This document shows, one piece after another, positions 1 to 5,586 of a stretch of 7,848 nt of DNA. The DNA lies in assembly GCA_030740335.1 (NCBI GenBank), contig JASLXL010000229.1, positions 1 through 7,848 on the forward strand, in the 5' to 3' direction. Under the pieces are notes generated by a model. That model made no database searches. It had not been told where the DNA came from and was given only the letters and a program-made list of their open reading frames with translations. A program made the translations under genes and the position numbers. How positions within the stretch are numbered: position 1 is the first letter of the stretch; each line of letters begins with the position of its first letter. This DNA is from SAR202 cluster bacterium. GTDB taxonomy: Bacteria; Chloroflexota; Dehalococcoidia; SAR202; CAJWER01.

Positions 1-137
1 ATTACGGGACTCGCTTTGCCTCTGTCCTTATGGTAAAAAATCTCGTGGCTGTGCAATTTCATGCCGAGAAAAGCGGAAAACCGGGGCTAAAAATCCTGTC
101 TAACTTTTGCAGGTGGAGTGGAAAAGATAGTGCTTAG
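1..137 (+). CDS. hisH: HisH, imidazole glycerol phosphate synthase glutaminase subunit (C-terminal fragment)
   Basis: This is the 3' end of hisH; its start lies before the window, and the first complete codon is at position 3. HisH hydrolyses glutamine and passes ammonia to HisF, which uses it to convert PRFAR to imidazole glycerol phosphate and AICAR. The visible 44 residues begin [10 protein letters not shown] and contain [18 protein letters not shown], the conserved end of class I glutamine amidotransferases of the HisH type. The catalytic-triad His (60-62) and Glu (66-68) are both present; the missing Cys would lie upstream. The residue between them is Ala, where HisH nearly always has Pro (FHPEKS). 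The stop codon TAG (135-137) lies inside the start of hisF, so the two subunits are probably translationally coupled. The region is AT-rich compared with the rest of the window. The identification is firm despite the short length. Confidence 0.88.
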   Translation, partial: YGTRFASVLMVKNLVAVQFHAEKSGKPGLKILSNFCRWSGKDSA

Positions 138-945
138 TAAAAGGATCATACCATGTCTAGATGTTCGCGATGGTCGGCTAACCAAAGGAATAAAGTTCAA
201 GGGAAACATCGATATCGGTGATCCTATGGAGATCGCCGATTTCTATTATGAAGAAGGGGCTGATGAAATCGTCTTTTATGATATTACCGCCTCAAGTGAG
301 GGGCGGGATATTATGATTGAGACGGTACGACGAGTGGCTCAAAAAATATTTATTCCTTTTTCTGTGGGAGGGGGTATCCGGACGGTTGATGACATGCGTA
401 ATGTTCTTTTGGCCGGGTCGGAAAAGGTGAGTGTCAACTCGGCCGCCATCAGGAACCCAAGTATTATTTCCAAAGGAGCTAAGGCCTTTGGCAGCCAGTG
501 CATCGTGGTAGCCATGGACATCAAGAGGATCATCGCCGGAGAGCCCAAGAACGTATTTGCCTCCGATACGTCCCTGGCGATCAACGACGATTCGCTGTGG
601 GAGGTCTACACCCACGGCGGACGTAACGCTACGGGGATCGACGCCCTCAAGTGGGCCCGGCGTGTATCCGAACTAGGTGCAGGAGAGCTCCTAGTCACAA
701 GCATGGACGCGGACGGACAGAAGGACGGCTACGACCTGGAGTTGATGCACGAGATCGGGCAGACCGTAACGGTTCCGATAATCGCAAGTGGGGGAGCAGG
801 AACCCTTGAGCATCTCTACGATGCTGCCAGAGGTGGCTCCGACGCCGTTCTGGCGGCCAGCATCTTCCACTACGGGGAATACACCGTCCGCCAGGCCAAA
901 GACTATCTTAGTGAGAGGGGCCTTCCGATAAGGCCAGTACTCTGA
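130..945 (+). CDS. hisF: HisF, imidazole glycerol phosphate synthase cyclase subunit
   Basis: HisF is the (beta/alpha)8-barrel subunit that uses ammonia from HisH to cyclise PRFAR to imidazole glycerol phosphate and AICAR, linking histidine and purine synthesis in the cytoplasm. I chose GTG at 130 (271 aa) over the in-frame GTG at 118. It gives the family N-terminus [12 protein letters not shown], places the catalytic Asp residues at 11 and 130 exactly as in Thermotoga HisF, and leaves an AGGTGGAG Shine-Dalgarno at 111-118. The phosphate-binding and barrel motifs [42 protein letters not shown] and [12 protein letters not shown] are all present. The protein is about 17 residues longer than usual because of extra sequence after Asp130, between KRI and WEVYTHGGR. 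The start overlaps the hisH stop by 8 bases; hisIE follows after 46 bases. The first part of the gene is AT-rich with Desulfovibrio-like wording ([17 protein letters not shown]), while the second is GC-rich and canonical. Confidence 0.95.
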   Translation: MLSKRIIPCLDVRDGRLTKGIKFKGNIDIGDPMEIADFYYEEGADEIVFYDITASSEGRDIMIETVRRVAQKIFIPFSVGGGIRTVDDMRNVLLAGSEKVSVNSAAIRNPSIISKGAKAFGSQCIVVAMDIKRIIAGEPKNVFASDTSLAINDDSLWEVYTHGGRNATGIDALKWARRVSELGAGELLVTSMDADGQKDGYDLELMHEIGQTVTVPIIASGGAGTLEHLYDAARGGSDAVLAASIFHYGEYTVRQAKDYLSERGLPIRPVL

Positions 946-991
946 TGGTATATCGCAAAGACTTCGAAGCATGTCGACCTAGGAAAATCAG

Positions 992-1606
992 ATGATACAA
1001 CTAGACGAAAAAGGCCTCGTACCCGCCATCGCCCAAAACGCCGACACCGGGGAGGTCATTATGCTGGGGTACATGAGCCAGGGCGCACTCAAGCGCACCC
1101 TGGACAGCCGAGACGTGTGGTTCTACAGTCGCAGCCGCTCCGACCTGTGGCACAAGGGCGAAATGTCCGGCAACTACATGCGCATCAAATCCGCGTCGAT
1201 CGACTGCGACGGGGACACGATACTGCTCCAGGTCGACCCCGCGGGTCCGATCTGCCACACCGGTAACCAGACCTGCTTCTTCACGCCTCTCGACGAGATG
1301 CCCGATTTTGAAACCCCCGAAAAAGGGCCCGGCATCCTCGACGAGATCTTCTCCGTAATCCAAGACCGCAAGCGCGAACTACCGGAGGGGAGCTACACAA
1401 CCGAGCTTTTCCGGGAAGGCGTGGATCGCATCGGCCAGAAGGTGATCGAAGAGTCGGGTGAAGCGGTCATAGCCGGGGTTAAGTTAGACAAAGACTCGCT
1501 GGCACGGGAGTCCGCAGATCTGCTCTACCACCTGCTGGTGCTGATCTCGGCCAACGGCGGCACGCCCGAAGACGTGTACGCCCACCTGCGCCAGCGCCGA
1601 GGCTAG
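992..1606 (+). CDS. hisIE: HisIE, bifunctional phosphoribosyl-AMP cyclohydrolase / phosphoribosyl-ATP pyrophosphatase
   Basis: The HisE domain splits pyrophosphate from phosphoribosyl-ATP, and the HisI domain then opens the adenine ring of phosphoribosyl-AMP: steps 2 and 3 of histidine synthesis. The 204-residue length fits a HisI-HisE fusion. HisI covers roughly residues 1-105, with WHKGEMSG (53-60), the metal-binding DCDGD (71-75) and zinc-ligand cysteines 72, 88 and 95 in GPICHTGNQTCFF. HisE covers roughly residues 114-204, with KVIEESGEAVIAG (150-162) and ESADLLYHLLVL (173-184), the acidic helices that bind magnesium. The ATG at 992 has an AGGAAA ribosome site at 981-986. It lies 46 bases after hisF on the same strand and is presumably in the same transcript. 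It is GC-rich like the right arm. I see no convincing terminator after it; the opposing pseudogene ends only 14 bases away. Confidence 0.96.
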   Translation: MIQLDEKGLVPAIAQNADTGEVIMLGYMSQGALKRTLDSRDVWFYSRSRSDLWHKGEMSGNYMRIKSASIDCDGDTILLQVDPAGPICHTGNQTCFFTPLDEMPDFETPEKGPGILDEIFSVIQDRKRELPEGSYTTELFREGVDRIGQKVIEESGEAVIAGVKLDKDSLARESADLLYHLLVLISANGGTPEDVYAHLRQRRG

Positions 1607-1620
1607 ACGCTATCCGCTTC

Positions 1621-2117
1621 TCAGGCGGCCCCAGCACTGAGGTCGGAAGTGATCGACTCCCAGATCTGTTCCACGTGTTCATCACACCAGAAGTCGGAGC
1701 GGGCGAAACTAGCCTCGTTCATAATGAAGACCCCTCCTCGCAGATATACCCATCCGTGTGGTGCATCACACCCAGAACGTGTCCCACCTCGAGAGCGATT
1801 AGAACAGCTGTCATCGCCCGGTCGTAGGGGTAGTATCTGGTGATTGCACTAGTCCGTAGCCTCCGACTCCATCCATACAGCGGTTTGGCCGCCTGGCCTG
1901 GTGTGTGGTCACCGCAGAAACACGTGGCCAGAGTCCCGTGAGACCTGCCTAGATGCATTAGCAAGGAGCCTCGGTGCGTCCATACTAGCGTCGTCGCACC
2001 ATCAGAGTTGCACTGAGCCACCTCAATGGAGATGCCAATCTGTCCCAGAAGTTGACCTGCAGAATCGATCATCTCGTGATCCGCATTCAGCCAGCCTTCA
2101 CCGACAATTGCCCTGAA
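1621..2117 (-). pseudogene. decayed metzincin-type zinc metalloprotease
   Basis: This is a broken gene on the - strand, read from about 2117 down to 1621. One frame is open from 2117 to 1719 and contains YYPYDRAMTAVLIALEVGHVLGVMHH. That is the metzincin zinc motif HExxHxxGxxH with Leu (CTC, 1791-1793) where the first zinc-binding His (CAC) should be, a single-base change. The frame then stops at CEEGSSL. Shifting by one base at the G-run near 1731-1734 restores VFIMNEASFARSDFWCDEH, with an IMN Met-turn-like segment after the zinc helix, and stays open to a TGA at 1621-1623. Two adjacent in-frame TAG codons (2118-2123) interrupt the upstream side. In the same frame beyond them, APAQFVIDLAFD may be more of the gene, up to about 2230. 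The several cysteines suggest an originally secreted enzyme. Family level (matrixin-like or another small metzincin) is inferred from motifs only. Lone sequencing errors could explain the frameshift but hardly all three lesions. Confidence 0.65.
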
Positions 2118-2230
2118 CTACTAGTCAAATGCCAGGTCGATCACAAACTGGGCCGGGGCAGAGGGGCGTGGCTTAAAACGAAAACGCAGCCGATCCGAGG
2201 TTCCAGTGGCGTCAATCGGCGGGTTGAGTG

Positions 2231-2465
2231 AAGAGTGGAAGCTCCATTGAGAGGACATGAAATTGGAAAAGCAACAGCGCGCGCATCACGAGGAAATGAG
2301 ATGCCAACCAGCCTCGCAATACCGCCCTATTGTCTCGCACCACGCTCCACCCCCAGGTTGAAGCTCTGGTACGAATTGTCTCACAGGATCCGTGGATACA
2401 ACGTGAAAACGCAAGCGAGGAACGTGAACACATTGTGCCGAGCGCGCGACAGAGCCCGGCTTCGG
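2231..2465. other. unassigned spacer between metzincin remnant and DUF1385 gene
   Basis: I see no convincing gene, RNA or promoter here. On the - strand an open stretch encodes a hydrophobic run (LVMRALLLFQFHVLS, around 2240-2285). This could be the eroded signal peptide of the metzincin remnant downstream, but it is in a different frame and has no Shine-Dalgarno. A short near-direct repeat, ATTGTCTC[G/A]CA, occurs at 2329-2339 and 2375-2385 on the + strand and is probably chance. The sequence lies directly downstream of the DUF1385 stop codon, and no terminator is visible. Confidence 0.4.
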
Positions 2466-3344
2466 CTAGTCCCTTTCGTCCGCAGCTATCGCGTGCTCCA
2501 TAGCGGCGATGGCTACCTCAATTTGCCCATCCTCCGGCTGGCGCGTCGTCAGCGCCTGAAGCCACAGGCTGGGGGCGAAGAGTATCCTCACTATGGGGTT
2601 GTCCGAGTGGAAGCCGCTGAACCGTATTGCCTCATAGCTAATCGCGGCCACAAGGGGGACCAGTACAATTCGGGAGGTGAACAGCCACCACAGGGGGTCG
2701 CGGCCTACAAATGTGAACACCGCGATAGACACGACGACTACAGTCAGCAGGAACGCGGTGCCGCATCGCGGGTGCGCCGTTGGATACCGTCGCACAGACT
2801 CGATATTCAGGGGCTGGTCGGTCTCCTGGGCGTGAACCGTCATATGCTCGGCACCGTGGTACATGAACACCCGGGCAATCTGGTCCATTCGGCCGATCAG
2901 GTAGATATAGGCCAGAAAGACTCCCAGCCGGATGACGCCCTCCACTAGGTTGGCAAGCAAATCAGAACCCAGAGGGCCCTCGACGGCCGTGCTGGCCAGC
3001 AACGGAACCATGAAAAACAGCCCGATGGCAAAAACCATCGAGAAAGCGAAGGTCAATGCCATCGCCCCCTTGCCTATCTCCTCACCCTCGGCTTCCGCAG
3101 CCACATTAGCGGAATAGGTCAGAGCGCGCATGCCCAGGGTCAGCGTCTCGGCGAGGACCAGTATCCCTCGGAGAACCGGAACCTTCCTCAGACCGCCGGT
3201 ATAGACGGAGCTAAGGGGTTCGCACTTGAGCGCCATGGTCCCGTCGGGACGGCGCACAGCGATCGCGGCATGCCGCTGTCCGCGAATCAAGACGCCCTCT
3301 AGGACTGCCTGACCACCATACGTCGGTCTGTCAACAGAAGCCAT
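2466..3344 (-). CDS. DUF1385 family membrane protein (YqhQ-like)
   Basis: A 292-residue integral membrane protein of the DUF1385 family (Bacillus subtilis YqhQ type); the molecular function is not known to me. The N-terminal signature YGGQAVLEGVLIRG is present at about residues 9-22. Likely membrane segments fall near 95-118 (MALTFAFSMVFAIGLFFMVP), 133-152, 198-214 (FLLTVVVVSIAVFTFVG) and 222-240. Between them are the family motifs FMYHGAEHMTVHAQE (about 160-174) and HPRCGTAFLL (about 191-200), whose His, Glu and Cys residues look like a metal or catalytic site. I chose ATG at 3344 rather than GTG at 3350 because GAGGTG at 3353-3348 then serves as the ribosome site. The gene follows rpmE on the same strand, a common neighbourhood for this family, but a strong terminator hairpin lies just before its ribosome site, so expression may depend on readthrough. 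Confidence 0.9.
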   Translation of the reverse strand: MASVDRPTYGGQAVLEGVLIRGQRHAAIAVRRPDGTMALKCEPLSSVYTGGLRKVPVLRGILVLAETLTLGMRALTYSANVAAEAEGEEIGKGAMALTFAFSMVFAIGLFFMVPLLASTAVEGPLGSDLLANLVEGVIRLGVFLAYIYLIGRMDQIARVFMYHGAEHMTVHAQETDQPLNIESVRRYPTAHPRCGTAFLLTVVVVSIAVFTFVGRDPLWWLFTSRIVLVPLVAAISYEAIRFSGFHSDNPIVRILFAPSLWLQALTTRQPEDGQIEVAIAAMEHAIAADERD

Positions 3345-3356
3345 CGACACCTCAGA

Positions 3357-3391
3357 GAAAAAGAAAGGGGGTGAGCAAGCTCACCCCCTTT
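3357..3391 (-). terminator. Rho-independent terminator after rpmE
   Basis: A perfect 13-bp inverted repeat (3364-3376 paired with 3379-3391; arm AAAGGGGGTGAGC) has only two unpaired central bases. On the - strand it is followed by a T-rich tract, CTTTTTC, at 3363-3357. Read on the + strand it lacks a T-run, so it acts on the ribosomal-protein transcript. It lies 23 bases beyond the rpmE stop and ends 13 bases before the DUF1385 ATG. Confidence 0.88.
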
Positions 3392-3413
3392 CGAATCTAA
3401 CTACTCTAGCCAA

Positions 3414-3620
3414 CTAGGACTCGAGATTGAACCGGCGCCTCATCCTCTCTACACGACCCTCGGTGTCCACGATACGCTGCTCACCTGTGTAGAACGGGTG
3501 GCACTGATTGCATATTTCAACCTTCAACTCGGGCTTCGTGGCCCCAGTAATGTAGGTCGCGCCGCATGAACACGTCACCGTCGCCGCCGGATGGTACTCC
3601 GGATGTATCTTGGTTTTCAC
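3414..3620 (-). CDS. rpmE: 50S ribosomal protein L31 (zinc-binding type)
   Basis: L31 sits on the large subunit central protuberance and helps bridge it to the small subunit. The 68-residue protein is full length for bacterial L31. It carries the zinc-ribbon cysteines typical of the C+ form: C17 and C19 in TCSCGA, and C37 and C40 in [10 protein letters not shown]. The start is GTG, and its G is the last base of the rpmA TAG stop (TAGTG, one-base overlap), which suggests translational coupling. A G-run about ten bases upstream (AAGGGGG, inside the rpmA end) may serve as ribosome site. rpmE directly after rplU-rpmA is less common than obgE in that position. The zinc form is normally the one replaced by a C- paralogue under zinc starvation; no such paralogue is in the window. 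Confidence 0.97.
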   Translation of the reverse strand: MKTKIHPEYHPAATVTCSCGATYITGATKPELKVEICNQCHPFYTGEQRIVDTEGRVERMRRRFNLES

Positions 3621-3889
3621 TACACAAATCCCCCTTCAACGGGATAGACGCTGACTTGCTTCTTGTCCCGTCGCCGGTACTCGAATTTCACAGATCCGTC
3701 AACGAGGGCGAACAACGTGTGGTCCCTGCCGAGGCCGACATTCGTGCCAGGCATAATCCTTGTCCCACGCTGTCGAACGATGATCGAGCCCGCACGGACC
3801 AACTCCGTGTCGTAGCGCTTGACGCCAAGGCGTTGCCCTGCGCTATCTCGACCGTTCCTTGTACTACCGCCGCCCTTTTTATGTGCCAT
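3620..3889 (-). CDS. rpmA: 50S ribosomal protein L27
   Basis: L27 lies at the peptidyl-transferase centre, where its N-terminal tail contacts the tRNA acceptor ends. The 89-residue protein begins [16 protein letters not shown] and continues with [20 protein letters not shown] and [20 protein letters not shown], all classic L27 sequence. I chose ATG at 3889; a TTG one codon upstream is unlikely, and AGGG at 3899-3896 is six bases before the ATG. There is no Firmicutes-type N-terminal extension needing Prp cleavage. The gene starts 25 bases after rplU ends and overlaps rpmE by one base, so it is in the rplU transcript. Confidence 0.98.
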   Translation of the reverse strand: MAHKKGGGSTRNGRDSAGQRLGVKRYDTELVRAGSIIVRQRGTRIMPGTNVGLGRDHTLFALVDGSVKFEYRRRDKKQVSVYPVEGGFV

Positions 3890-3914
3890 CAAACACCCTG
3901 TGATACCGGCATAT

Positions 3915-4244
3915 CTACGTTGAGATGCCAGTTACCTTGAGATCGGTGTAAAGCTGCCTGTGACCATTCCGCCGTCGATATCGCGTCTTCGCCTTGTACT
4001 TGAAGATCACGATCTTCTTACCCTTGCCATTTCCCACGACCTCAGCCGTTACCTTAGCCCCGCTCACACGAGGTGTCCCAAGCGCCACTCCGTCTTCCGT
4101 TGAAAGCATCAGGACGTCGTCCAACTCAATCGTGTCCCCCTCCTCCACTGGAAGAGACTCCACACGAATGGTGTCACCCGGCTCTACCCGATACTGCTTC
4201 CCGCCTGTCCGTACTATCGCGTATGTCGACAAATCTTCGCTCAT
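3915..4244 (-). CDS. rplU: 50S ribosomal protein L21
   Basis: L21 binds 23S rRNA during early large-subunit assembly. The 109-residue protein has the family N-terminus [19 protein letters not shown] and the basic C-terminal signature [17 protein letters not shown]. The frame stays open upstream to 4322, but ATG at 4244 is the sensible start because the added sequence is unlike L21 and contains the predicted promoter. No Shine-Dalgarno lies at a usable distance; an AGGA about 20 bases upstream is too far. With the predicted transcription start at the ATG itself, the message is probably leaderless. rpmA and rpmE follow closely. Confidence 0.97.
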   Translation of the reverse strand: MSEDLSTYAIVRTGGKQYRVEPGDTIRVESLPVEEGDTIELDDVLMLSTEDGVALGTPRVSGAKVTAEVVGNGKGKKIVIFKYKAKTRYRRRNGHRQLYTDLKVTGIST

Positions 4245-4250
4245 GCATAT

Positions 4251-4280
4251 ATTGTACGAAGGTTTTCCTACTACGGTCAA
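4251..4280 (-). promoter_or_regulatory. sigma70-type promoter of rplU-rpmA-rpmE, predicted leaderless
   Basis: On the - strand a -35 box TTGACC (4280-4275, five of six consensus) is followed by an 18-base spacer and a -10 box TACAAT (4256-4251, five of six). Only six bases separate the -10 box from the rplU ATG, so the usual initiation distance puts +1 on the A at 4244. The lack of a well-placed Shine-Dalgarno agrees with this. The boxes are seen directly; activity is inferred. Confidence 0.7.
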
Positions 4281-4323
4281 CCAATTAACCACGCAGATTC
4301 GGGCTTTTCCTACGCACAACAAG

Positions 4324-4372
4324 CACCCACGATCCGGTTCGGGCTAAACGGCGATCCTCACTTGGGTGGGTG
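4324..4372 (-). repeat. weak inverted repeat between DUF5679 gene and rplU promoter
   Basis: The arms CACCCAC (4324-4330) and GTGGGTG (4366-4372) could form a 7-bp stem around a 35-base loop, starting 7 bases after the DUF5679 stop codon. There is no T-run, so it is a poor intrinsic terminator. It might limit readthrough into rplU or be chance. Confidence 0.25.
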
Positions 4373-4379
4373 TTTACCC

Positions 4380-4520
4380 TTAGGCCTTACCTATCCTGAA
4401 TACCTTGGTCCCGCACACCGAGCATTTGCCCTGGGTGGCCGACCGGCCGTTCTTCAACGTCACACTCTCTGGATTGCTTACCTCTCGCTTCGCCCGGCAC
4501 TTGAAGCAATATGCCTGCAT
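4380..4520 (-). CDS. DUF5679 family small zinc-ribbon protein
   Basis: A 46-residue protein too short for many gene finders. It starts MQAYCFKCRAKREV and ends KVFRIGKA. Cysteine pairs C5-x-x-C8 and C33-x-x-C36 form a four-Cys zinc-ribbon pattern, with the well-conserved core VTLKNGRSATQGKC between them. This matches my memory of the DUF5679 family, common in Chloroflexota and some other bacteria and archaea; its function is unknown to me. The case for a real gene is strong: AGGAGGTG at 4533-4526 lies five bases before the ATG, and a TTGACA promoter lies just upstream. It sits between truB and rplU, so a role in ribosome or RNA function is a guess from position. Alternatives are a small ribosomal or RNA-binding protein resembling L33 or L36, but the cysteine spacing and core do not match those. 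Confidence 0.88.
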   Translation of the reverse strand: MQAYCFKCRAKREVSNPESVTLKNGRSATQGKCSVCGTKVFRIGKA

Positions 4521-4547
4521 TCAGACACCTCCTGAGGTTGTAGCTAG

Positions 4548-4576
4548 AACATATCGCGTAATTGGGGCAGTGTCAA
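4548..4576 (-). promoter_or_regulatory. sigma70-type promoter of the DUF5679 gene
   Basis: On the - strand a perfect -35 box TTGACA (4576-4571), a 17-base spacer and a -10 box TATGTT (4553-4548, four of six) lie upstream of the DUF5679 gene. Transcription would start near 4541, giving a leader of about 20 bases that includes the AGGAGGTG ribosome site. This separates the small gene from the infB-rbfA-truB transcript. Seen directly; activity inferred. Confidence 0.65.
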
Positions 4577-4638
4577 CAGCAAGGCGCTACGCTCAGCGTT
4601 ACCTCCATACTCGGAGAATCCGGGCCTTGTCCATGAGG

Positions 4639-5586
4639 TCATACCGCATCCTTTTCGGAATTAAACACGCGGTCCGGCTTCCAACGACCCGCAGACGGGT
4701 CGAATGACATTATCGCCACGAAAGAGCCATCGACCGCATACACCCTGCACTGCTCACCAGGCTGGGCCAGTGGAATCCGAAGACCAGGAGCCAGCGACCT
4801 GCCATTCCTGATCATGTCCTCGATCCGCTGACCAACGATGGCCGCCTTCATGTGCGCCACCACAGAGTCTAGGGGCGAGACCATAGCCTCCCATCCACCT
4901 TCATAGAAAAGCCGCTCGGCCTCAGAAAGATCCACGGCTTCCTCAATAGCAAATGTACCGGCCCTGAGCCTAGCCAGGCTCTTGAGATGCCCTCCGCATC
5001 CGAGTACCTGACCAAGATCGTATGCCAGAGATCGCATGTAGAAGCCGCGCCCGCAGTGCACATCGATTTCGAAAGTTGGGTTCGACCAGTCACGGATGGC
5101 GATATCGTGGACCTCGACATCTCGCGCCTCCCTCTCGACCTCGATTCCTGCACGTGCCAACTCGTACAGCCGCTTGCCGTTCTTCTTCAACGCACTATAC
5201 ATGGGAGGTACTTGCTTGATATCTCCCTTGAATCCCTCCATAGCCGCCTGGATATCTTCAAGAATTATCCCAGAAGCGTCTCGCCGGGCGGTAACCGTAC
5301 CCTCGATATCATAGGTGTCCGTCTCGACTCCCAGCTCGACAACAGCTCGATACACACGCGTGCCGTCAATCAGGTACTCCATCATCCGTGTCGCCTGCCC
5401 GAGACAGACGGGGATCACCCCTACCGCAAATGGATCAAGGGTCCCGCCGTGTCCGACACGCTTTTGACGGCTAGCGCGCTTGATGTGGCGAACGACATCC
5501 ATGCTCGTCATGCCATCAGGTTTGTTGATATTGAGCACACCGTTGATGCCGGGAACGCGCCCGCCTCTCCTAGTATCGTCAGGCAT
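4639..5586 (-). CDS. truB: TruB, tRNA pseudouridine-55 synthase
   Basis: TruB isomerises U55 of the tRNA T-loop to pseudouridine and also acts as a tRNA chaperone. The 315-residue protein has the family start GVLNINKPDGMTSMDVVRHI, the catalytic-Asp motif GHGGTLDPFAVGVIPVCLG (Asp near residue 51), PPMYSALKKNGKRLYELARAG and CGRGFYMRSLAYDLG. A C-terminal PUA-like region (about 245-310) includes GEQCRVYAVDGSFVAI. Three in-frame starts exist; I prefer ATG at 5586 because GGAG at 5596-5593 is six bases upstream and the start overlaps the rbfA stop by 8 bases (ATGCCTGA). GTG at 5604 and ATG at 5598 would add up to six residues. The gene follows infB and rbfA in the usual order. The next 118 bases hold no gene but include the DUF5679 promoter. 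Confidence 0.96.
   Translation of the reverse strand: MPDDTRRGGRVPGINGVLNINKPDGMTSMDVVRHIKRASRQKRVGHGGTLDPFAVGVIPVCLGQATRMMEYLIDGTRVYRAVVELGVETDTYDIEGTVTARRDASGIILEDIQAAMEGFKGDIKQVPPMYSALKKNGKRLYELARAGIEVEREARDVEVHDIAIRDWSNPTFEIDVHCGRGFYMRSLAYDLGQVLGCGGHLKSLARLRAGTFAIEEAVDLSEAERLFYEGGWEAMVSPLDSVVAHMKAAIVGQRIEDMIRNGRSLAPGLRIPLAQPGEQCRVYAVDGSFVAIMSFDPSAGRWKPDRVFNSEKDAV

Noticed and set aside
118..129. GTG at 118 as the hisF start
   Set aside because: It overlaps the AGGTGGAG ribosome site and adds four residues that shift the catalytic Asp numbering; GTG at 130 gives the family N-terminus.
1607..1640. Possible terminator after hisIE (CTCAG...CTGAG)
   Set aside because: Only a 5-bp stem with a 12-base loop and no T-run on either strand.
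2329..2385. Near-direct repeat ATTGTCTC[G/A]CA, two copies about 46 bases apart
   Set aside because: Only two short copies without palindromic arms or a third unit; not a CRISPR array, and probably chance.
2235..2948. Long + strand open frame of about 237 codons
   Set aside because: Mostly antisense to the DUF1385 gene, with no family motifs; its composition follows the opposite-strand codons.
4245..4322. N-terminal extension of L21
   Set aside because: Unlike L21 in sequence, and it would place the predicted promoter inside the coding region.
4321..4375. Possible tRNA, suggested by GGTTCGG and 7-bp end arms
   Set aside because: No cloverleaf: the D-arm, anticodon stem and a proper T-loop are missing, and the length is too short.
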